A stretch of DNA of 64,000 bases from Microvirga lotononidis (GCF_034627025.1 NZ_CP141050.1:124001-188000); one strand, 5' to 3'; counted from the first letter of the stretch, positions 54,376 to 63,546 are shown. A program made the numbers and translations. The notes: generated by a model not told the origin, from the sequence alone.

Positions 54376-54657
54376 CTAGGCCGCCATGGCCCGGATGCGC
54401 TTCTGCACGGCCTCGAGCTGCCGGACGTAGGGTTCGCGCCGCTCGCGGTGGAGTTGTTGCAGCCTGTGGATCGTGGAGTGCTTGAGCCAGTCCTCCGCCG
54501 AGCTGTTCCTGACCGTCTCGATGTCGCTCTGATGCGCAAAATCGAGGTCGGCGAGGGTGACCAGGAGCGATTGCAGCAAGGGTCCGACCTCGGGGGAGTA
54601 CATGCGGGGAAGATGCGGTTCCGATCGGAAGGGCGAGCGCTCGCGTTTGCCGGTCAT
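54376..54657 (-). CDS. hypothetical helical protein
   Basis: 93 residues from the ATG at 54657, with GAGGAAG upstream. Helical and charged (VGPLLQSLLVTLADLDFAHQ, IHRLQQLHRERREPYVRQLE), probably a coiled coil. No family is recognised. It lies in a block of small stress-associated genes. Confidence 0.65.
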   Translation of the reverse strand: MTGKRERSPFRSEPHLPRMYSPEVGPLLQSLLVTLADLDFAHQSDIETVRNSSAEDWLKHSTIHRLQQLHRERREPYVRQLEAVQKRIRAMAA

Positions 54658-54768
54658 GGGCTTCCTCTCGTTGCTGCTTGATTGCCGGCCTTGGCCTGGA
54701 CCCCGCAGGTGACACTGGACACGCCTGCACCCAACCCTCCCCAAAGGCGGTGCAGGGCGCCAGGCCCC

Positions 54769-54984
54769 TCATGGCAGCGATCCCTTCGGCTTCGACCCGC
54801 CTTGTCCTGCCCTGTTTCTCTGGAACGAGTCCCGGGACACCCAGGCGGCGAAGCCGAGAACGGCGATGCCGTAGATCGAGAGAATCCTGCCTGACTCGAT
54901 CATCATCGCCCCGAGGGTTCCGAGCATCAGGCACACGCCGCCGAACAGGATGGCTGCCATCATGGTCGCTCGAAATCGCATCAT
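54769..54984 (-). CDS. small two-helix membrane protein
   Basis: 71 residues from an ATG with a perfect AAGGAGG ribosome site. Two hydrophobic segments (MMAAILFGGVCLMLGTLGAM, ILSIYGIAVLGFAAWVS) and a short basic tail. It precedes the hypothetical gene at 54657 on the same strand; the CBS-BON gene lies upstream after 17 bases. Function unknown. Confidence 0.75.
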   Translation of the reverse strand: MMRFRATMMAAILFGGVCLMLGTLGAMMIESGRILSIYGIAVLGFAAWVSRDSFQRNRAGQGGSKPKGSLP

Positions 54985-55001
54985 CGGTTCCTCCTTCCGG
55001 A

Positions 55002-55898
55002 TCAGGAAATCGAGCGGGATCGCACGAGCATCCGGTTCTGGATCGAGCGGATTCCCGGGGTGTTCTCCGCGGCGACGAGGATCGCCTCACGCTCGGCCGC
55101 CGAGTCCACGACGCCGGCAATGTCCGCGTTGCCGCGATGCACCGAGATGTGGATGAGCCTATGGGATGGCGTCACCGACTTCACACGCTCCGTCAGGTCC
55201 TGCCGGACGGCATCATCCGTGGGAGGATCGGCGAACAGGGGATCGCGGTGGCGCGCCACGGCCTTGACGAGGTCGCTGCGGCTGACGATGCCGACGAGAT
55301 GCTTTCCGCGCGCGACGGGAAGACGCTTGAGCCGCCGCTTCTCCATGACGTCGGTGACGTCGGCGAGCGTCATGTCCTCCGTGGCCGTCACGACACGCGA
55401 GGTCATGACGTGCCGTGCCTTGCGGCCATGGGTCCGGACGTACTCGGCGGCCTCCGCCTCGATGTCGGCGAGGATCCTGCGCCACCAGGAGCGCCGGCGC
55501 TGGGTTCCGATCTCGGCCCGCCGGATCAGATCGCTCTCGCTGACGATGCCTACGACATGCCCATCCGCACCGACCACCGGCACGGCGCTGATCCGCTTGC
55601 CGGCGAGGACGCCGGCGATCTCACTCACCGGGCTGGCCGTCGAGACGGAAACCACGTCGCGCGTCATCACATCCGCGACGGTGAGTGGACGTGGCGCCTC
55701 GTCCTCGGGCGGATGCCGCGACCCGCGATCCTGGTTGTCGGGCGTGCCCTGCGGAGAGCGGCCAAGGGTTTCCCGCCTCAGGCGCCAGGGCAGAATGTCG
55801 ATGGGGCCATCACCCGGAACGGAGGACGGGCCAAAGGCTGGCGATGGCAACGGGTGCGGCGACAGCGGCTCGGTCGAGCGCTTATGTCTTGCGGTCAT
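55002..55898 (-). CDS. CBS-pair and BON domain protein
   Basis: 298 residues with a Pro-rich N-terminus, then two CBS motifs: VADVMTRDVVSVSTASPV with GIVSESDLIRRAE, and ARHVMTSRVVTATEDMTL with GIVSRSDLVKAV. The C-terminus (about 225-292) is a BON domain (LIHISVHRGNADIAGVVDSA, IRSIQNRML). No membrane segment is present. CBS pairs bind adenine nucleotides, and BON domains contact phospholipids, so a stress-sensing role at the membrane is likely. It is the first gene of a minus-strand run of small proteins. Confidence 0.88.
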   Translation of the reverse strand: MTARHKRSTEPLSPHPLPSPAFGPSSVPGDGPIDILPWRLRRETLGRSPQGTPDNQDRGSRHPPEDEAPRPLTVADVMTRDVVSVSTASPVSEIAGVLAGKRISAVPVVGADGHVVGIVSESDLIRRAEIGTQRRRSWWRRILADIEAEAAEYVRTHGRKARHVMTSRVVTATEDMTLADVTDVMEKRRLKRLPVARGKHLVGIVSRSDLVKAVARHRDPLFADPPTDDAVRQDLTERVKSVTPSHRLIHISVHRGNADIAGVVDSAAEREAILVAAENTPGIRSIQNRMLVRSRSIS

Positions 55899-56129
55899 GT
55901 CTCCTCCTCCGCGCGGCGCAGCATGCAGAAGGCTGGGGGACGGTCCTGACAGGGCGCCGTGTGTCCGATGATTGTTCAGGAAACGTCATGGCCCCGAACG
56001 GCGGGCCCCGCGATGCGGCAGGCCTGCCTTCGGGGTTCAGTGGCCTGCGAGGAGGCGACCCGCACGAAGGATTGAGATGCAAGACAGCGTAATCATGACG
56101 TCCTACACGTAAGCACGGAATCCTCGAAA

Positions 56130-56345
56130 TCAAGCTTGCCTCTTCGCGGCCATGGCACGCGCGGCCCTGATCCAATGTCGGATCCTGCCCGCGTCCTGCC
56201 GATTGAACGCGGCCCGTCGCTTGAGGTCGTCGAAGGCCTCGTCGCGGCGGGTCCGCTCGAACAGTTCACGGGCCAATGCCTCGGCGTCGGCGCGCGTGGA
56301 TGCATCGTCGCGCGGGCTCGAGGAACGTTGCGAATGATGGGACAT
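56130..56345 (-). CDS. small basic hypothetical protein
   Basis: 71 residues starting MSHHSQRSSSPRDDASTRAD, with AGGGAGAG upstream. The body is a helix rich in Arg and Ala (ALARELFERTRRDEAFDDLK, RIRHWIRAARAMAAK). It may be a short regulatory or DNA-associated protein, unrecognised. The 230 bases downstream to the CBS-BON gene contain no other gene. Confidence 0.7.
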   Translation of the reverse strand: MSHHSQRSSSPRDDASTRADAEALARELFERTRRDEAFDDLKRRAAFNRQDAGRIRHWIRAARAMAAKRQA

Positions 56346-56987
56346 CTTGCTCTCCCTGTTTTGATCGCGGCATCGTCGCGCTCATCGGCGCATGGTAAAG
56401 CCGGCGTGCAGGCGCGTCGGCCGACGCCTCATGCGGACCCGAGCGTGCGAGGCCGTGTTTGCTTGAATGTTCGGCAGGTTAGGTGCCCCGGGGCCGCGGG
56501 GCTCAAGCGACGGGCCTCGGGGGCAGTGTCCTGTGATCAGGGTTCCCGCGTGGCAGAGGCCACGGATGTGTCTTGCGGACATCGACATAGCGGGCGAGCC
56601 TAGGCCGCGCCAGGGCTTTGCCAAACGCCGCATTCTGACGCGGGCGGGCATCCTTGATTTCGGGGAGGGCACAACCGAGATTGGGAGCATCATGCCCACG
56701 ACCCATGCCATTTCCTCCATTCGCGCAGGCCGCCTGAAAACGGGAGACTGAACCCCGGACGCTTCCCGTCCGGGGTTGATCGGCACGCGGCGAAAGCCTG
56801 GGCAGCCATCGGCATTCTTGCGATCCTCATTGCTCCGACGCTCGACCCGGCTTCCATGAAGCCGCGACACGCGTAAGTGCGCATGCCCCCGTGCCCTCCA
56901 CCGAAGACATGCGCCCCGCGCGTCCCACTGGTCGCGGAGGCCTCCTCGCATCCCCATCGGCATCGTCCCGCCAACAAGGAGGACATC
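56346..56987. other. intergenic region, no gene recognised
   Basis: About 640 bases between divergent genes. A plus-strand frame at 56467-56751 carries the phrase EGTTEI, reminiscent of acyl-CoA dehydrogenases, but the rest does not fit. A strong ribosome site (AAGGAGG at its right end) belongs to the Rid-like gene. Confidence 0.5.
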
Positions 56988-57449
56988 ATGACCATCGCCC
57001 AGCCGCTGGCGCCCCCGCTCCGCAAGATCAACCCGCCGGAGTTGCCGCGCCCGCGCGGGTATTCGCACGCGGTTGCGGGCACGGGCACCTTCGTGTTCGT
57101 CAGCGGCCAGACCGCCACCGACCACATGGGCAAGGTGACGACCGTCGGGCTCCTGCTCCAGGCGCGCCAGGCGCTGCGGAACGTCCGCACGGCGCTGGCC
57201 GAAGCGGGCGGGGCACCCGAGCACATCGCGCAGATGACCTGGTACGTACTCGATGTCGATCACTACCGGGCGCGACTCAAGGAGCTCGGGGTGGTCTATC
57301 GCGAGGTCATGGGGAGCCATTATCCGGCGATGGTGCTGGTGGAGGTTTCCGGGTTGGTCGACCCGGCCGCCATCGTGGAGATCTCGGCGACCGCCATCCT
57401 TCCGTCGGGTGGCCAGCCCCTGCCTGCGGGCAGTCCCCTCAATCCTTGA
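56988..57449 (+). CDS. RidA-like (YjgF/UK114) protein without the usual arginine
   Basis: 153 residues from the ATG with AAGGAGG seven bases upstream. The Rid fold is clear: GTFVFVSGQTATDHMGKVTT, LRNVRTALAEAGG and VEISATAILPSG. The catalytic Arg of true RidA enzymes (YPAR-like) is replaced (HYPAMVLVEVS), so imine deaminase activity is doubtful. It is more likely a Rid paralogue with another function. It starts a plus-strand run with a Rnk-like gene and hemD. Confidence 0.85.
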   Translation: MTIAQPLAPPLRKINPPELPRPRGYSHAVAGTGTFVFVSGQTATDHMGKVTTVGLLLQARQALRNVRTALAEAGGAPEHIAQMTWYVLDVDHYRARLKELGVVYREVMGSHYPAMVLVEVSGLVDPAAIVEISATAILPSGGQPLPAGSPLNP

Positions 57450-57501
57450 GGCGCCGCCCCCAAGGCCAATGGCCGAGGCATCCGACATGAGGAGGATTGC
57501 A

Positions 57502-57924
57502 ATGCACGCTAGTCTGCCACCCGTCATGATGACGCACAAAGACCACAGGCGCCTGATGCGGACGGCCCGGGAACTCGCGGAGCAGGTCCATCCGCTGGCG
57601 TCGCCTCTCCGGCGGGAACTCGACAGGGCCACCCTGCACGCGCCCGATCAACTCCCGGACGACGTCGTGACGCTCGACAGGTTCGTGACCTATCGGCTCG
57701 CGGATGGGGGTCGCGTCGAAAGGCGGGCCCTCATCCTTTCGGAGGATGGCATGTGGCCGCACGCCGAGGTGTCCGTCCTGACGCCGGTGGGCCTGTCCCT
57801 TCTCGGGCTTCGCCCCGGGGACCGGATGCCGGTGATCGGATCCGACGGGCCGATGGATGCCTGGGTCGAGGTCGAGGGCGTCGGACTGAGGGTCACGGGT
57901 GGGCTCATGCCGGTCAGGCTCTAG
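57502..57924 (+). CDS. GreA/Rnk C-terminal-domain protein, copy 1
   Basis: 140 residues, ATG at 57502 with GAGGAGGA upstream. A helical N-terminus (HRRLMRTARELAEQVHPLAS) precedes the GreA/GreB C-terminal (FKBP-like) domain: LPDDVVTLDRFVTYRLADGG, AEVSVLTPVGLSLLGLRPGD and a final VEVEGVG strand. Rnk and Gre-family proteins of this kind bind RNA polymerase, and Rnk affects nucleoside diphosphate kinase levels. Two related genes lie at 58899-59339 and 59354-59800. Confidence 0.85.
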   Translation: MHASLPPVMMTHKDHRRLMRTARELAEQVHPLASPLRRELDRATLHAPDQLPDDVVTLDRFVTYRLADGGRVERRALILSEDGMWPHAEVSVLTPVGLSLLGLRPGDRMPVIGSDGPMDAWVEVEGVGLRVTGGLMPVRL

Positions 57925-57937
57925 GAGCGATGCGGCA

Positions 57938-58681
57938 ATGCGGATTCTGCTGACGCGCCCGCAGGCGCAATCGCAGGAGCTTGGAACGGTCCTCGAGGGG
58001 CATGGCATCGAGTGGCTCGGGGAGCCATTGCTCCGGATCGTTCCGGTTCCATGGGATCCCGGCACCCTTGCGGGCAAGCAGGCGCTCCTGCTGACTTCGC
58101 CCAACGCGTCCCGCGAACTGCTTCGGGTTCCCGGGGGCCGCCGGGACCTGCCGATCCACGTGGTCGGGCCGGGCACCGCGGCGCCGCTCCTGGCGGCGGG
58201 CTTCACGGACGTGCAGGCGGCGGGCGGGACGGCGGTGGATCTCATTGCCCATGTCCGTCGCCGTGTCGATCCGCGCGCAGGGCGGCTTCTCCACCTCAGC
58301 GGCCATGACATCACGCGCGATCTCGCCGTCGCCCTCGCGCCGGCCGGGTTCGTGGTCGACCGGGTGGTCGCATACCGTGCCGCCGCGGTGGAGCGCCTGA
58401 GCGCGGAGGTGATGCGCGCGATCTCCCGCAATCGGATCGACGCGGCGGTGTTCCTGTCGGCACGCACGGCGGCGATCTTCCGCGACCTCGTCATCACGTC
58501 CGGCATCGCGGATGCCTGCGCCCGCATGACGGCCATCGCGATCAGCCGCAAGGTGGCGACGGAACTGCGTCCGGCGGTCTTCAGCCGGGTGGTCGCTGCG
58601 GGCACCCCCTGCCTCGACGGCGTTGTCGATGCGGTTCTGCGCGTTGCTTCCAAGGGCGTCCCTGGCCCACAGGGAGGCTGA
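57938..58681 (+). CDS. hemD: uroporphyrinogen-III synthase (HemD)
   Basis: 247 residues with the HemD pattern: LLTRPQAQSQELGTVLEGHG, LLLTSPNASRELL, VVGPGTAAPLLAAGFTDV, LHLSGHDITRDLA, VVAYRAAAVERLSAEV and DAAVFLSARTAAIFRDLV. The enzyme closes hydroxymethylbilane to uroporphyrinogen III in haem synthesis. The gene stands alone here without hemC, so a second, main copy elsewhere in the genome is likely. AGGAG lies a little far upstream, at 11 bases. Confidence 0.92.
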   Translation: MRILLTRPQAQSQELGTVLEGHGIEWLGEPLLRIVPVPWDPGTLAGKQALLLTSPNASRELLRVPGGRRDLPIHVVGPGTAAPLLAAGFTDVQAAGGTAVDLIAHVRRRVDPRAGRLLHLSGHDITRDLAVALAPAGFVVDRVVAYRAAAVERLSAEVMRAISRNRIDAAVFLSARTAAIFRDLVITSGIADACARMTAIAISRKVATELRPAVFSRVVAAGTPCLDGVVDAVLRVASKGVPGPQGG

Positions 58682-58842
58682 TGTCATCGATCCGCTCCGG
58701 CATTGCCCTGGATCCCCTCCTGGTGCCGATGACGACATGGTTCCGCACGACCCTCGGGCTCACTCCCGAACGTTGCGATCATCAGGATGCCGTGGAGATC
58801 CTGAGCGGACGACTGCCTGGTAGACAAGGAGGCAGGCCATGA
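58681..58842 (+). CDS. small ORF translationally coupled to hemD (53 residues)
   Basis: The ATG overlaps the hemD stop (TGATG). Translation gives MSSIRSGIALDPLLVPMTTW, then FRTTLGLTPERCDHQDAVEI and LSGRLPGRQGGRP. It has helix-like and charged parts but no recognised motif. Coupling and codon use favour a real product; it is too short for most gene finders. Confidence 0.45.
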   Translation: MSSIRSGIALDPLLVPMTTWFRTTLGLTPERCDHQDAVEILSGRLPGRQGGRP

Positions 58843-58898
58843 TGAGCACGACGGAGGAAAGTACCTGATCCATCATCGCCGGCGCTCCGCGATCGATT

Positions 58899-59339
58899 TC
58901 ATGACAGTTCCCTCCACGGCTCAACGAACCGTCCATGCGGCTGGTACAGCACGCGCAGGAGCGTCAGGCTGCGCAATCCCTCTGGCGTCCGCCACGCGAT
59001 CGATTGGCCTACACTGAGGCCGATCAACGCCGCGCCTTCCGGCGACAACACGCAGACGCGGGCGGCATCCCCATCGTCCTCGCCGGGATAGACCAGCGTC
59101 GCACACCGGACGTCCCCGGTGACGTCGTCACGATATTCCAGCCGCGAGCGCATCGTGGCGAGCGATGGCGGAAGGGTCCGTGGCGTCACGACCGTCGCCC
59201 GGATCAGCTCGTCGGCAAGCATCGCCGCCGCAGGGCGGTCCTGCTCGAAGTTCAAGCCGAACGACGCGAGAAAGGCGAGCCGGTCATAGTCGCCCGTCGA
59301 GATCGTCAGGGGCGGAAGGGTCTCTTGCTCGATCATCAT
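58899..59339 (-). CDS. GreA/Rnk C-terminal-domain protein, copy 2
   Basis: 146 residues from the ATG at 59339, with TGGAGGA upstream. The C-terminal domain is recognisable by LVYPGEDDGDAARVCVLSPE, GAALIGLSVGQSIAWRTPEG and the final LRVLYQP strand. The N-terminal helix contains SPLATMRSRLEYRDDV-like residues. It lies 14 bases downstream of copy 3 on the same strand. Confidence 0.8.
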   Translation of the reverse strand: MMIEQETLPPLTISTGDYDRLAFLASFGLNFEQDRPAAAMLADELIRATVVTPRTLPPSLATMRSRLEYRDDVTGDVRCATLVYPGEDDGDAARVCVLSPEGAALIGLSVGQSIAWRTPEGLRSLTLLRVLYQPHGRFVEPWRELS

Positions 59340-59353
59340 GTCCTCCACTTCCC

Positions 59354-59800
59354 TCATACCCACCAGATGCTGCCGGGAGTGCGCGTGATAGCCGTGCCGT
59401 CGTCGAGAAAGCGAAGGCCGATGCCCTCCACGACCACCTCATGGGCCGTGCCTTCCTCGATGAAGGACATGCGGTCGCCGACGCGCAGACCCAGAAGCGC
59501 CGTACCCAGCGGTGTCGTCACGGAGATCTCCGCGCCGGGCCAGATCAGGTCGTCGGGATGGACGAGCAGGTACGCCCGTGTCTTCGGCTCGTCGTCGATA
59601 CGGAAGATCACGCGGCAGTTCGTCGAGACGATATCCTCAGGCAGCTCCGATGGATGGCAAACCTTCGCGCGGCGCAGCTCCTCCAGCAGGAAGTTGGACG
59701 CCCTGCGGTCGTGCTCCTGCTGGATTATCGCCGTGGAGAGCAGGCGGTTGTAGTCGCTGGTCGCGATGGTGATCGGCGGGGGATGGCGCTGCGCGTTCAT
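59354..59800 (-). CDS. GreA/Rnk C-terminal-domain protein, copy 3
   Basis: 148 residues from the ATG at 59800, preceded by GAGGAG. The GreA-C core is LPEDIVSTNCRVIFRIDDEP, AEISVTTPLGTALLGLRVGD and SFIEEGTAHEVVVEGIGLRF. The N-terminal helix carries ITIATSDYNRLLSTAIIQQE. Together with the copies at 57502 and 58899 it forms a three-gene paralogous group. Confidence 0.82.
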   Translation of the reverse strand: MNAQRHPPPITIATSDYNRLLSTAIIQQEHDRRASNFLLEELRRAKVCHPSELPEDIVSTNCRVIFRIDDEPKTRAYLLVHPDDLIWPGAEISVTTPLGTALLGLRVGDRMSFIEEGTAHEVVVEGIGLRFLDDGTAITRTPGSIWWV

Positions 59801-60242
59801 GAACATCTCCTCGGGGAACGGTCCTCCCGCGGGGCGCACGCGCGTCCGCAGGAGGACCGGACATATCGGCCCGGCATGCGGGGGTGGCGCATGCGATGGC
59901 ACGACGATGGATGGAGAAGGACGTCATTTCCCCGAGGGCCGGCGACCGGAGCGGTCCAGCCGGGTCTCGGGGCTTACCTGCCTGCTTTGAGGCAGCCCGC
60001 GTGGGCGAAGAAGCGAAGGTTTTTCACGACCGTGTTCATGACGTCTACAAGATAGCCACGTTGCCCGCGAATGCAAGCCTGCGGTCGATGCAGGCGTTCA
60101 CGCGAACGGAGTAGGCGATCGGAAAGAACAGCGAATGGACGCACCCATCGCCGGGATATTGCCCTGCGTGACGGAAGTGGCCATTAAGGCTTTCGAACGG
60201 CAAACTGCCTCATCTACATCACCGACACAGGAGTGAGATCAA
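59801..60242. other. intergenic region, promoter of the glutamate dehydrogenase likely
   Basis: About 440 bases between divergent genes. No gene was recognised. AGGAGTGAG at 60229-60237 precedes the TTG start of the next gene. Confidence 0.5.
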
Positions 60243-61505
60243 TTGCATGCAGCCTCCATGCTGGACCAGGCCCTGACACGGCTCGACGACGCAGCCCGGC
60301 ACCTCGACCTCGACGCGGACGTTCTCGAAAAGCTGAAGTACCCGCGCGAGACCACGAAGGTCCGACTGATGATCCGCATGGACGACGGCTCGCGCAAATC
60401 CTTCATGGCATGGCGCTGCCGCTATGACGACACCCGCGGTCCGACCAAGGGCGGCATCCGCTTCCACCCGGATTCGACCATGGAGGAGGTCGAGACGCTC
60501 GCCTTCTGGATGACTTTCAAATGCGCGGTGATGAACCTGCCGTATGGCGGCGGCAAGGGCGCCGTGCAGTTCGATCCGCATACCCTGTCGAAGGCCGAAC
60601 TGGAACGCCTCTCGCGCGCCTACGTGCAGGCTTTCGCCAAGATCATCGGGCCTGACCGCGACATCCCGGCGCCCGACGTTTACACCAATGCGATGATCAT
60701 GGGCTGGATGGCCGACGAGTACGCCTCCATCGTCGGCGAGGCGACCCTGGCGGTGATCACGGGCAAACCCATCGCCCTTGGCGGCTCGCTAGGGCGTGAC
60801 GACGCGACCGCCCGCGGGGGCTACTATCTCGTCCAGCGCCTGGCACGGCAACTCGGATTGGAGCCGGGAGCACGGGTGGCGATCCAGGGTTTCGGCAACG
60901 CGGGCCAGCACATCGCGCGGCTGCTCGCCGGCGACGGGTACAGTATCGTGGCGGTTTCCGATTCGAAGGGCGCCATCCACTGCCCGACTGGACTCGATGT
61001 CGACAAGGTGTTCAAGGCCAAAGGGCAGGGGAGCGTGACGTACCTTGCCGGGGCTGACGGCATCTCCGCCATTCCCTCCGACGAGCTCGTTTCCGTCGAT
61101 TGCGAGCTGCTCGTTCCGGCGGCACTGGAGGACATGATCCACGAAGGCAATGCCGCCAGCGTGAAGGCCCGCATCGTTCTTGAACTCGCCAACGGCCCGA
61201 TCACACCCGAGGCCGACGCAATCCTGGCCGACGGGAACGTCGTCGTCCTGCCGGACATCCTGGCGAACGCGGGCGGTGTGACTGTCTCGTACTTCGAGTG
61301 GGTGCAGAACCGGCAGGGCTACTACTGGCCCGTCGAGGACGTGCATGCGCGGCTGAAGGCGATGATGGAGCGGGAGGGGGACGCCATCTGGGCGCTCGCC
61401 CAGGACAAGGGCATAAGCCTGCGCAGCGCGGCCTACGTGCATGCGCTCTCGCGGCTCGCGGGCGCCATCGAGGCGCACGGCACGCAGCAGTTCTTCACGA
61501 GCTGA
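60243..61505 (+). CDS. glutamate dehydrogenase (Glu/Leu/Phe/Val dehydrogenase family)
   Basis: 420 residues from a TTG with AGGAGTGAG upstream. Catalytic elements: TKGGIRFHP and [13 protein letters not shown] for the active-site Lys pair, [11 protein letters not shown] and the nucleotide-binding [13 protein letters not shown]. It should interconvert glutamate and 2-oxoglutarate plus ammonia with NAD(P). The family member seems complete, and it precedes a pseudouridine synthase after 19 bases. Confidence 0.95.
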   Translation: MHAASMLDQALTRLDDAARHLDLDADVLEKLKYPRETTKVRLMIRMDDGSRKSFMAWRCRYDDTRGPTKGGIRFHPDSTMEEVETLAFWMTFKCAVMNLPYGGGKGAVQFDPHTLSKAELERLSRAYVQAFAKIIGPDRDIPAPDVYTNAMIMGWMADEYASIVGEATLAVITGKPIALGGSLGRDDATARGGYYLVQRLARQLGLEPGARVAIQGFGNAGQHIARLLAGDGYSIVAVSDSKGAIHCPTGLDVDKVFKAKGQGSVTYLAGADGISAIPSDELVSVDCELLVPAALEDMIHEGNAASVKARIVLELANGPITPEADAILADGNVVVLPDILANAGGVTVSYFEWVQNRQGYYWPVEDVHARLKAMMEREGDAIWALAQDKGISLRSAAYVHALSRLAGAIEAHGTQQFFTS

Positions 61506-61524
61506 CGCAAGGTCCGACACCATC

Positions 61525-62325
61525 ATGAAACCACCGCCCCGATTACGGGGCGCGGCTCGGACACAGCGTCGGAACGGCGCCGTAGTCAGCCTGCCGCGTG
61601 CCCTGTCGAAGCTTGGGTTCTGCTCCCGCACGCAAGCCGAGGCCTTGATCGCGGAAGGACGCGTGCGCGTCGACGGCCGGGTCATCCGAGCGGTGACGGC
61701 GCGCGTCGATCCCGCACGCGCCCGCATTACCGTCGACGGCGAGCCGCTCGTGGCCGAGCGCAAGGTCTACCTGATGCTCAACAAGCCGCGCGGCCTCGTT
61801 ACGACCCGCGACGACCCAGAGGAGCGGGCGACGGTATACGACTGCCTCAAAGGACTCGATCTCCCGTTCGTTGCGCCCGTGGGACGCCTCGACAAGGCGA
61901 GCGAGGGCCTGCTGCTCATGACCAACGACACGCGCTGGGCGCAGCGCGTGCTGGATCCCGCATCGAACGTCGAGAAGGTCTACCACGTCCAGATCGACCG
62001 CGTGCCGGATGAGGGCATGCTGGAGCGGCTTCAGGCGGGCATGACGCTCGATGGCGAGCGCTTGGTCGCAAGGTCGGCGAGCCTGCTCCGTGCCGGCGCA
62101 CGCAACGCGTGGATCGAGGTGATCCTGAGCGAAGGCCGAAACCGCCAGATCCGGCGCCTGCTGGGCGCCGTTGGCGCGGAGGTGCTCCGGCTCGTGCGCA
62201 TCGATGTGGGCGGTGTGCGGCTGGGCGATCTTCCGAGGGGCACCGTCCGGCCACTCACGCCCGCCGAGAAGGCGATGCTGGACGTTCCGGTCCAGATCGC
62301 CTCTGGCTGGGAAGGAGCTGTATGA
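61525..62325 (+). CDS. rRNA pseudouridine synthase (RsuA/RluB/E/F family)
   Basis: 266 residues. An S4 domain (about 22-75, [20 protein letters not shown]) is followed by the catalytic domain with [20 protein letters not shown] (the catalytic Asp is in the RLD), [20 protein letters not shown] and the final [14 protein letters not shown]. It modifies a uridine in rRNA. The ATG at 61525 has only a weak ribosome site. Confidence 0.92.
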   Translation: MKPPPRLRGAARTQRRNGAVVSLPRALSKLGFCSRTQAEALIAEGRVRVDGRVIRAVTARVDPARARITVDGEPLVAERKVYLMLNKPRGLVTTRDDPEERATVYDCLKGLDLPFVAPVGRLDKASEGLLLMTNDTRWAQRVLDPASNVEKVYHVQIDRVPDEGMLERLQAGMTLDGERLVARSASLLRAGARNAWIEVILSEGRNRQIRRLLGAVGAEVLRLVRIDVGGVRLGDLPRGTVRPLTPAEKAMLDVPVQIASGWEGAV

Positions 62326-62338
62326 TGGCGTGGTTGGC

Positions 62339-63184
62339 ATGATGATGAGACTGTTCTTCCCCGTCATGGTGTTGGGAGCCTTGCTGATGAGCACGTTTCC
62401 GGGGCTCGGTTCGACGGACTCCCCTCCGCCGCTCGACCGCCATCTCATCGCCGCCGCGGAGCGGGGGGACGTCGATGCCGTCAGGCGTGCCCTGGGCGAA
62501 GGAGCGAGCATCGACGCGCGTGACGGTCGCCAGCGCACGGCTCTCATGGCAGCCGTCCAGAGCAACCAGGTCGCGGCCGCAAGAGCCCTGATCGAGGCCG
62601 GCGCCGACGTGAACGCGAAGGACGAGATCAACGACAGTCCCTACCTGCTGGCCGGCGCCAGGGGGTATCTTGAGATCCTGCGCCTCACCCTCGCCCATGG
62701 TGCCGATCTCCGGAGCACGAACCGCTATGGCGGCACGGCTCTCATCCCCGCAGCCGAGCGCGGGCACGTGGAGACGGTGCACACCCTGATCGAAGCTGGT
62801 GTCGATGTCGACCACGTGAACAAGCTGGGTTGGACCGCGCTGCTGGAGGCGATCATCCTCGGGGACGGTGGGCCGAGACATGTGGAAATTGTTCGGCTGC
62901 TGCTCGACGCGGATGCGGAGGCCAGCCTTGCCGACCGCGACGGGGTCACGCCGTTGCAGCATGCGCGCCAGCGCGGCTACCGCGAGATCGAGCAGCTCCT
63001 GACGGCGGCCGGTGCCGCTGACCACGCGAGGAGGGGAGGAACGAGATGTCCACCAGCCGGGATTTTCTCTGCGAGGTCATCGATCTGGCTCGTGACAACG
63101 TCCGAAAGGGCGGACGGCCGTTCGGTGCAGTTCTCGTCAAGGACGGCGCCGTCATTGCCACGGGCGTCAACGAAATCCATATGA
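62339..63184 (+). CDS. ankyrin-repeat protein, secreted, with anomalous C-terminal overlap
   Basis: The reading frame runs 281 codons. A signal-like N-terminus (MMMRLFFPVMVLGALLMSTF) is followed by about five ankyrin repeats, for example DGRQRTALMAAVQSNQVAAA, YGGTALIPAAERGHVETVHT and DGVTPLQHARQRGYREIEQL. The repeats end near residue 233. The final ~45 residues (GGTRCPPAGIFSARSSIWLV ...) are unlike ankyrin and overlap the deaminase gene by 139 bases, so the frame may have lost its original stop. The protein probably mediates contacts in the periplasm. Confidence 0.82.
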   Translation: MMMRLFFPVMVLGALLMSTFPGLGSTDSPPPLDRHLIAAAERGDVDAVRRALGEGASIDARDGRQRTALMAAVQSNQVAAARALIEAGADVNAKDEINDSPYLLAGARGYLEILRLTLAHGADLRSTNRYGGTALIPAAERGHVETVHTLIEAGVDVDHVNKLGWTALLEAIILGDGGPRHVEIVRLLLDADAEASLADRDGVTPLQHARQRGYREIEQLLTAAGAADHARRGGTRCPPAGIFSARSSIWLVTTSERADGRSVQFSSRTAPSLPRASTKSI

Positions 63185-63546
63185 CGCAAGACCCGACCAC
63201 CCATGCCGAACTCCAGGCGATCCGCGCGGCGAGCCGGGCGCTCGGCAGCCCGCGCCTCGACGGCTGCGTGATCTATGCCAGCGGCCATCCCTGCCCGATG
63301 TGCCTTTCGGCGATGTACCTTACGGGCATCCGCGAAGTGACCTACGCCTATTCCAACGAGGACGGAGAGCCGTATGGCCTGTCGACGGCGGCCATTTATG
63401 CTGAACTGGCAAAGCCGCTGGCGGAGCAGTCGCTCAAGGCCACTCATCTGCCCTTGCGCGCTGGGGCGGAGGGCGATCTCTATCAGATGTGGCGCGACGC
63501 CGCCTCGGCTCCGCTCGACGGGTCCGGCTCCGGCAGGTCCGCGTAG
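63046..63546 (+). CDS. nucleoside/guanine deaminase (CDA fold)
   Basis: 166 residues with the zinc-binding HAE (TTHAELQAI, catalytic Glu) and PCPMC (SGHPCPMCLSAM) motifs of the cytidine-deaminase superfamily. The overall pattern (GGRPFGAVLVKDGAVIATG, LGSPRLDGCVIYASG) is that of guanine deaminase or TadA-like enzymes. GGAGGAAC precedes the ATG. Its 3' end overlaps the convergent DUF488 gene by 64 bases. Confidence 0.9.
   Translation: MSTSRDFLCEVIDLARDNVRKGGRPFGAVLVKDGAVIATGVNEIHMTQDPTTHAELQAIRAASRALGSPRLDGCVIYASGHPCPMCLSAMYLTGIREVTYAYSNEDGEPYGLSTAAIYAELAKPLAEQSLKATHLPLRAGAEGDLYQMWRDAASAPLDGSGSGRSA

Noticed and set aside
56467..56751. Frame containing EGTTEI, similar to the acyl-CoA dehydrogenase C-terminus
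   Set aside because: Only six residues match; the required upstream helices are absent and there is no ribosome site. Probably chance.
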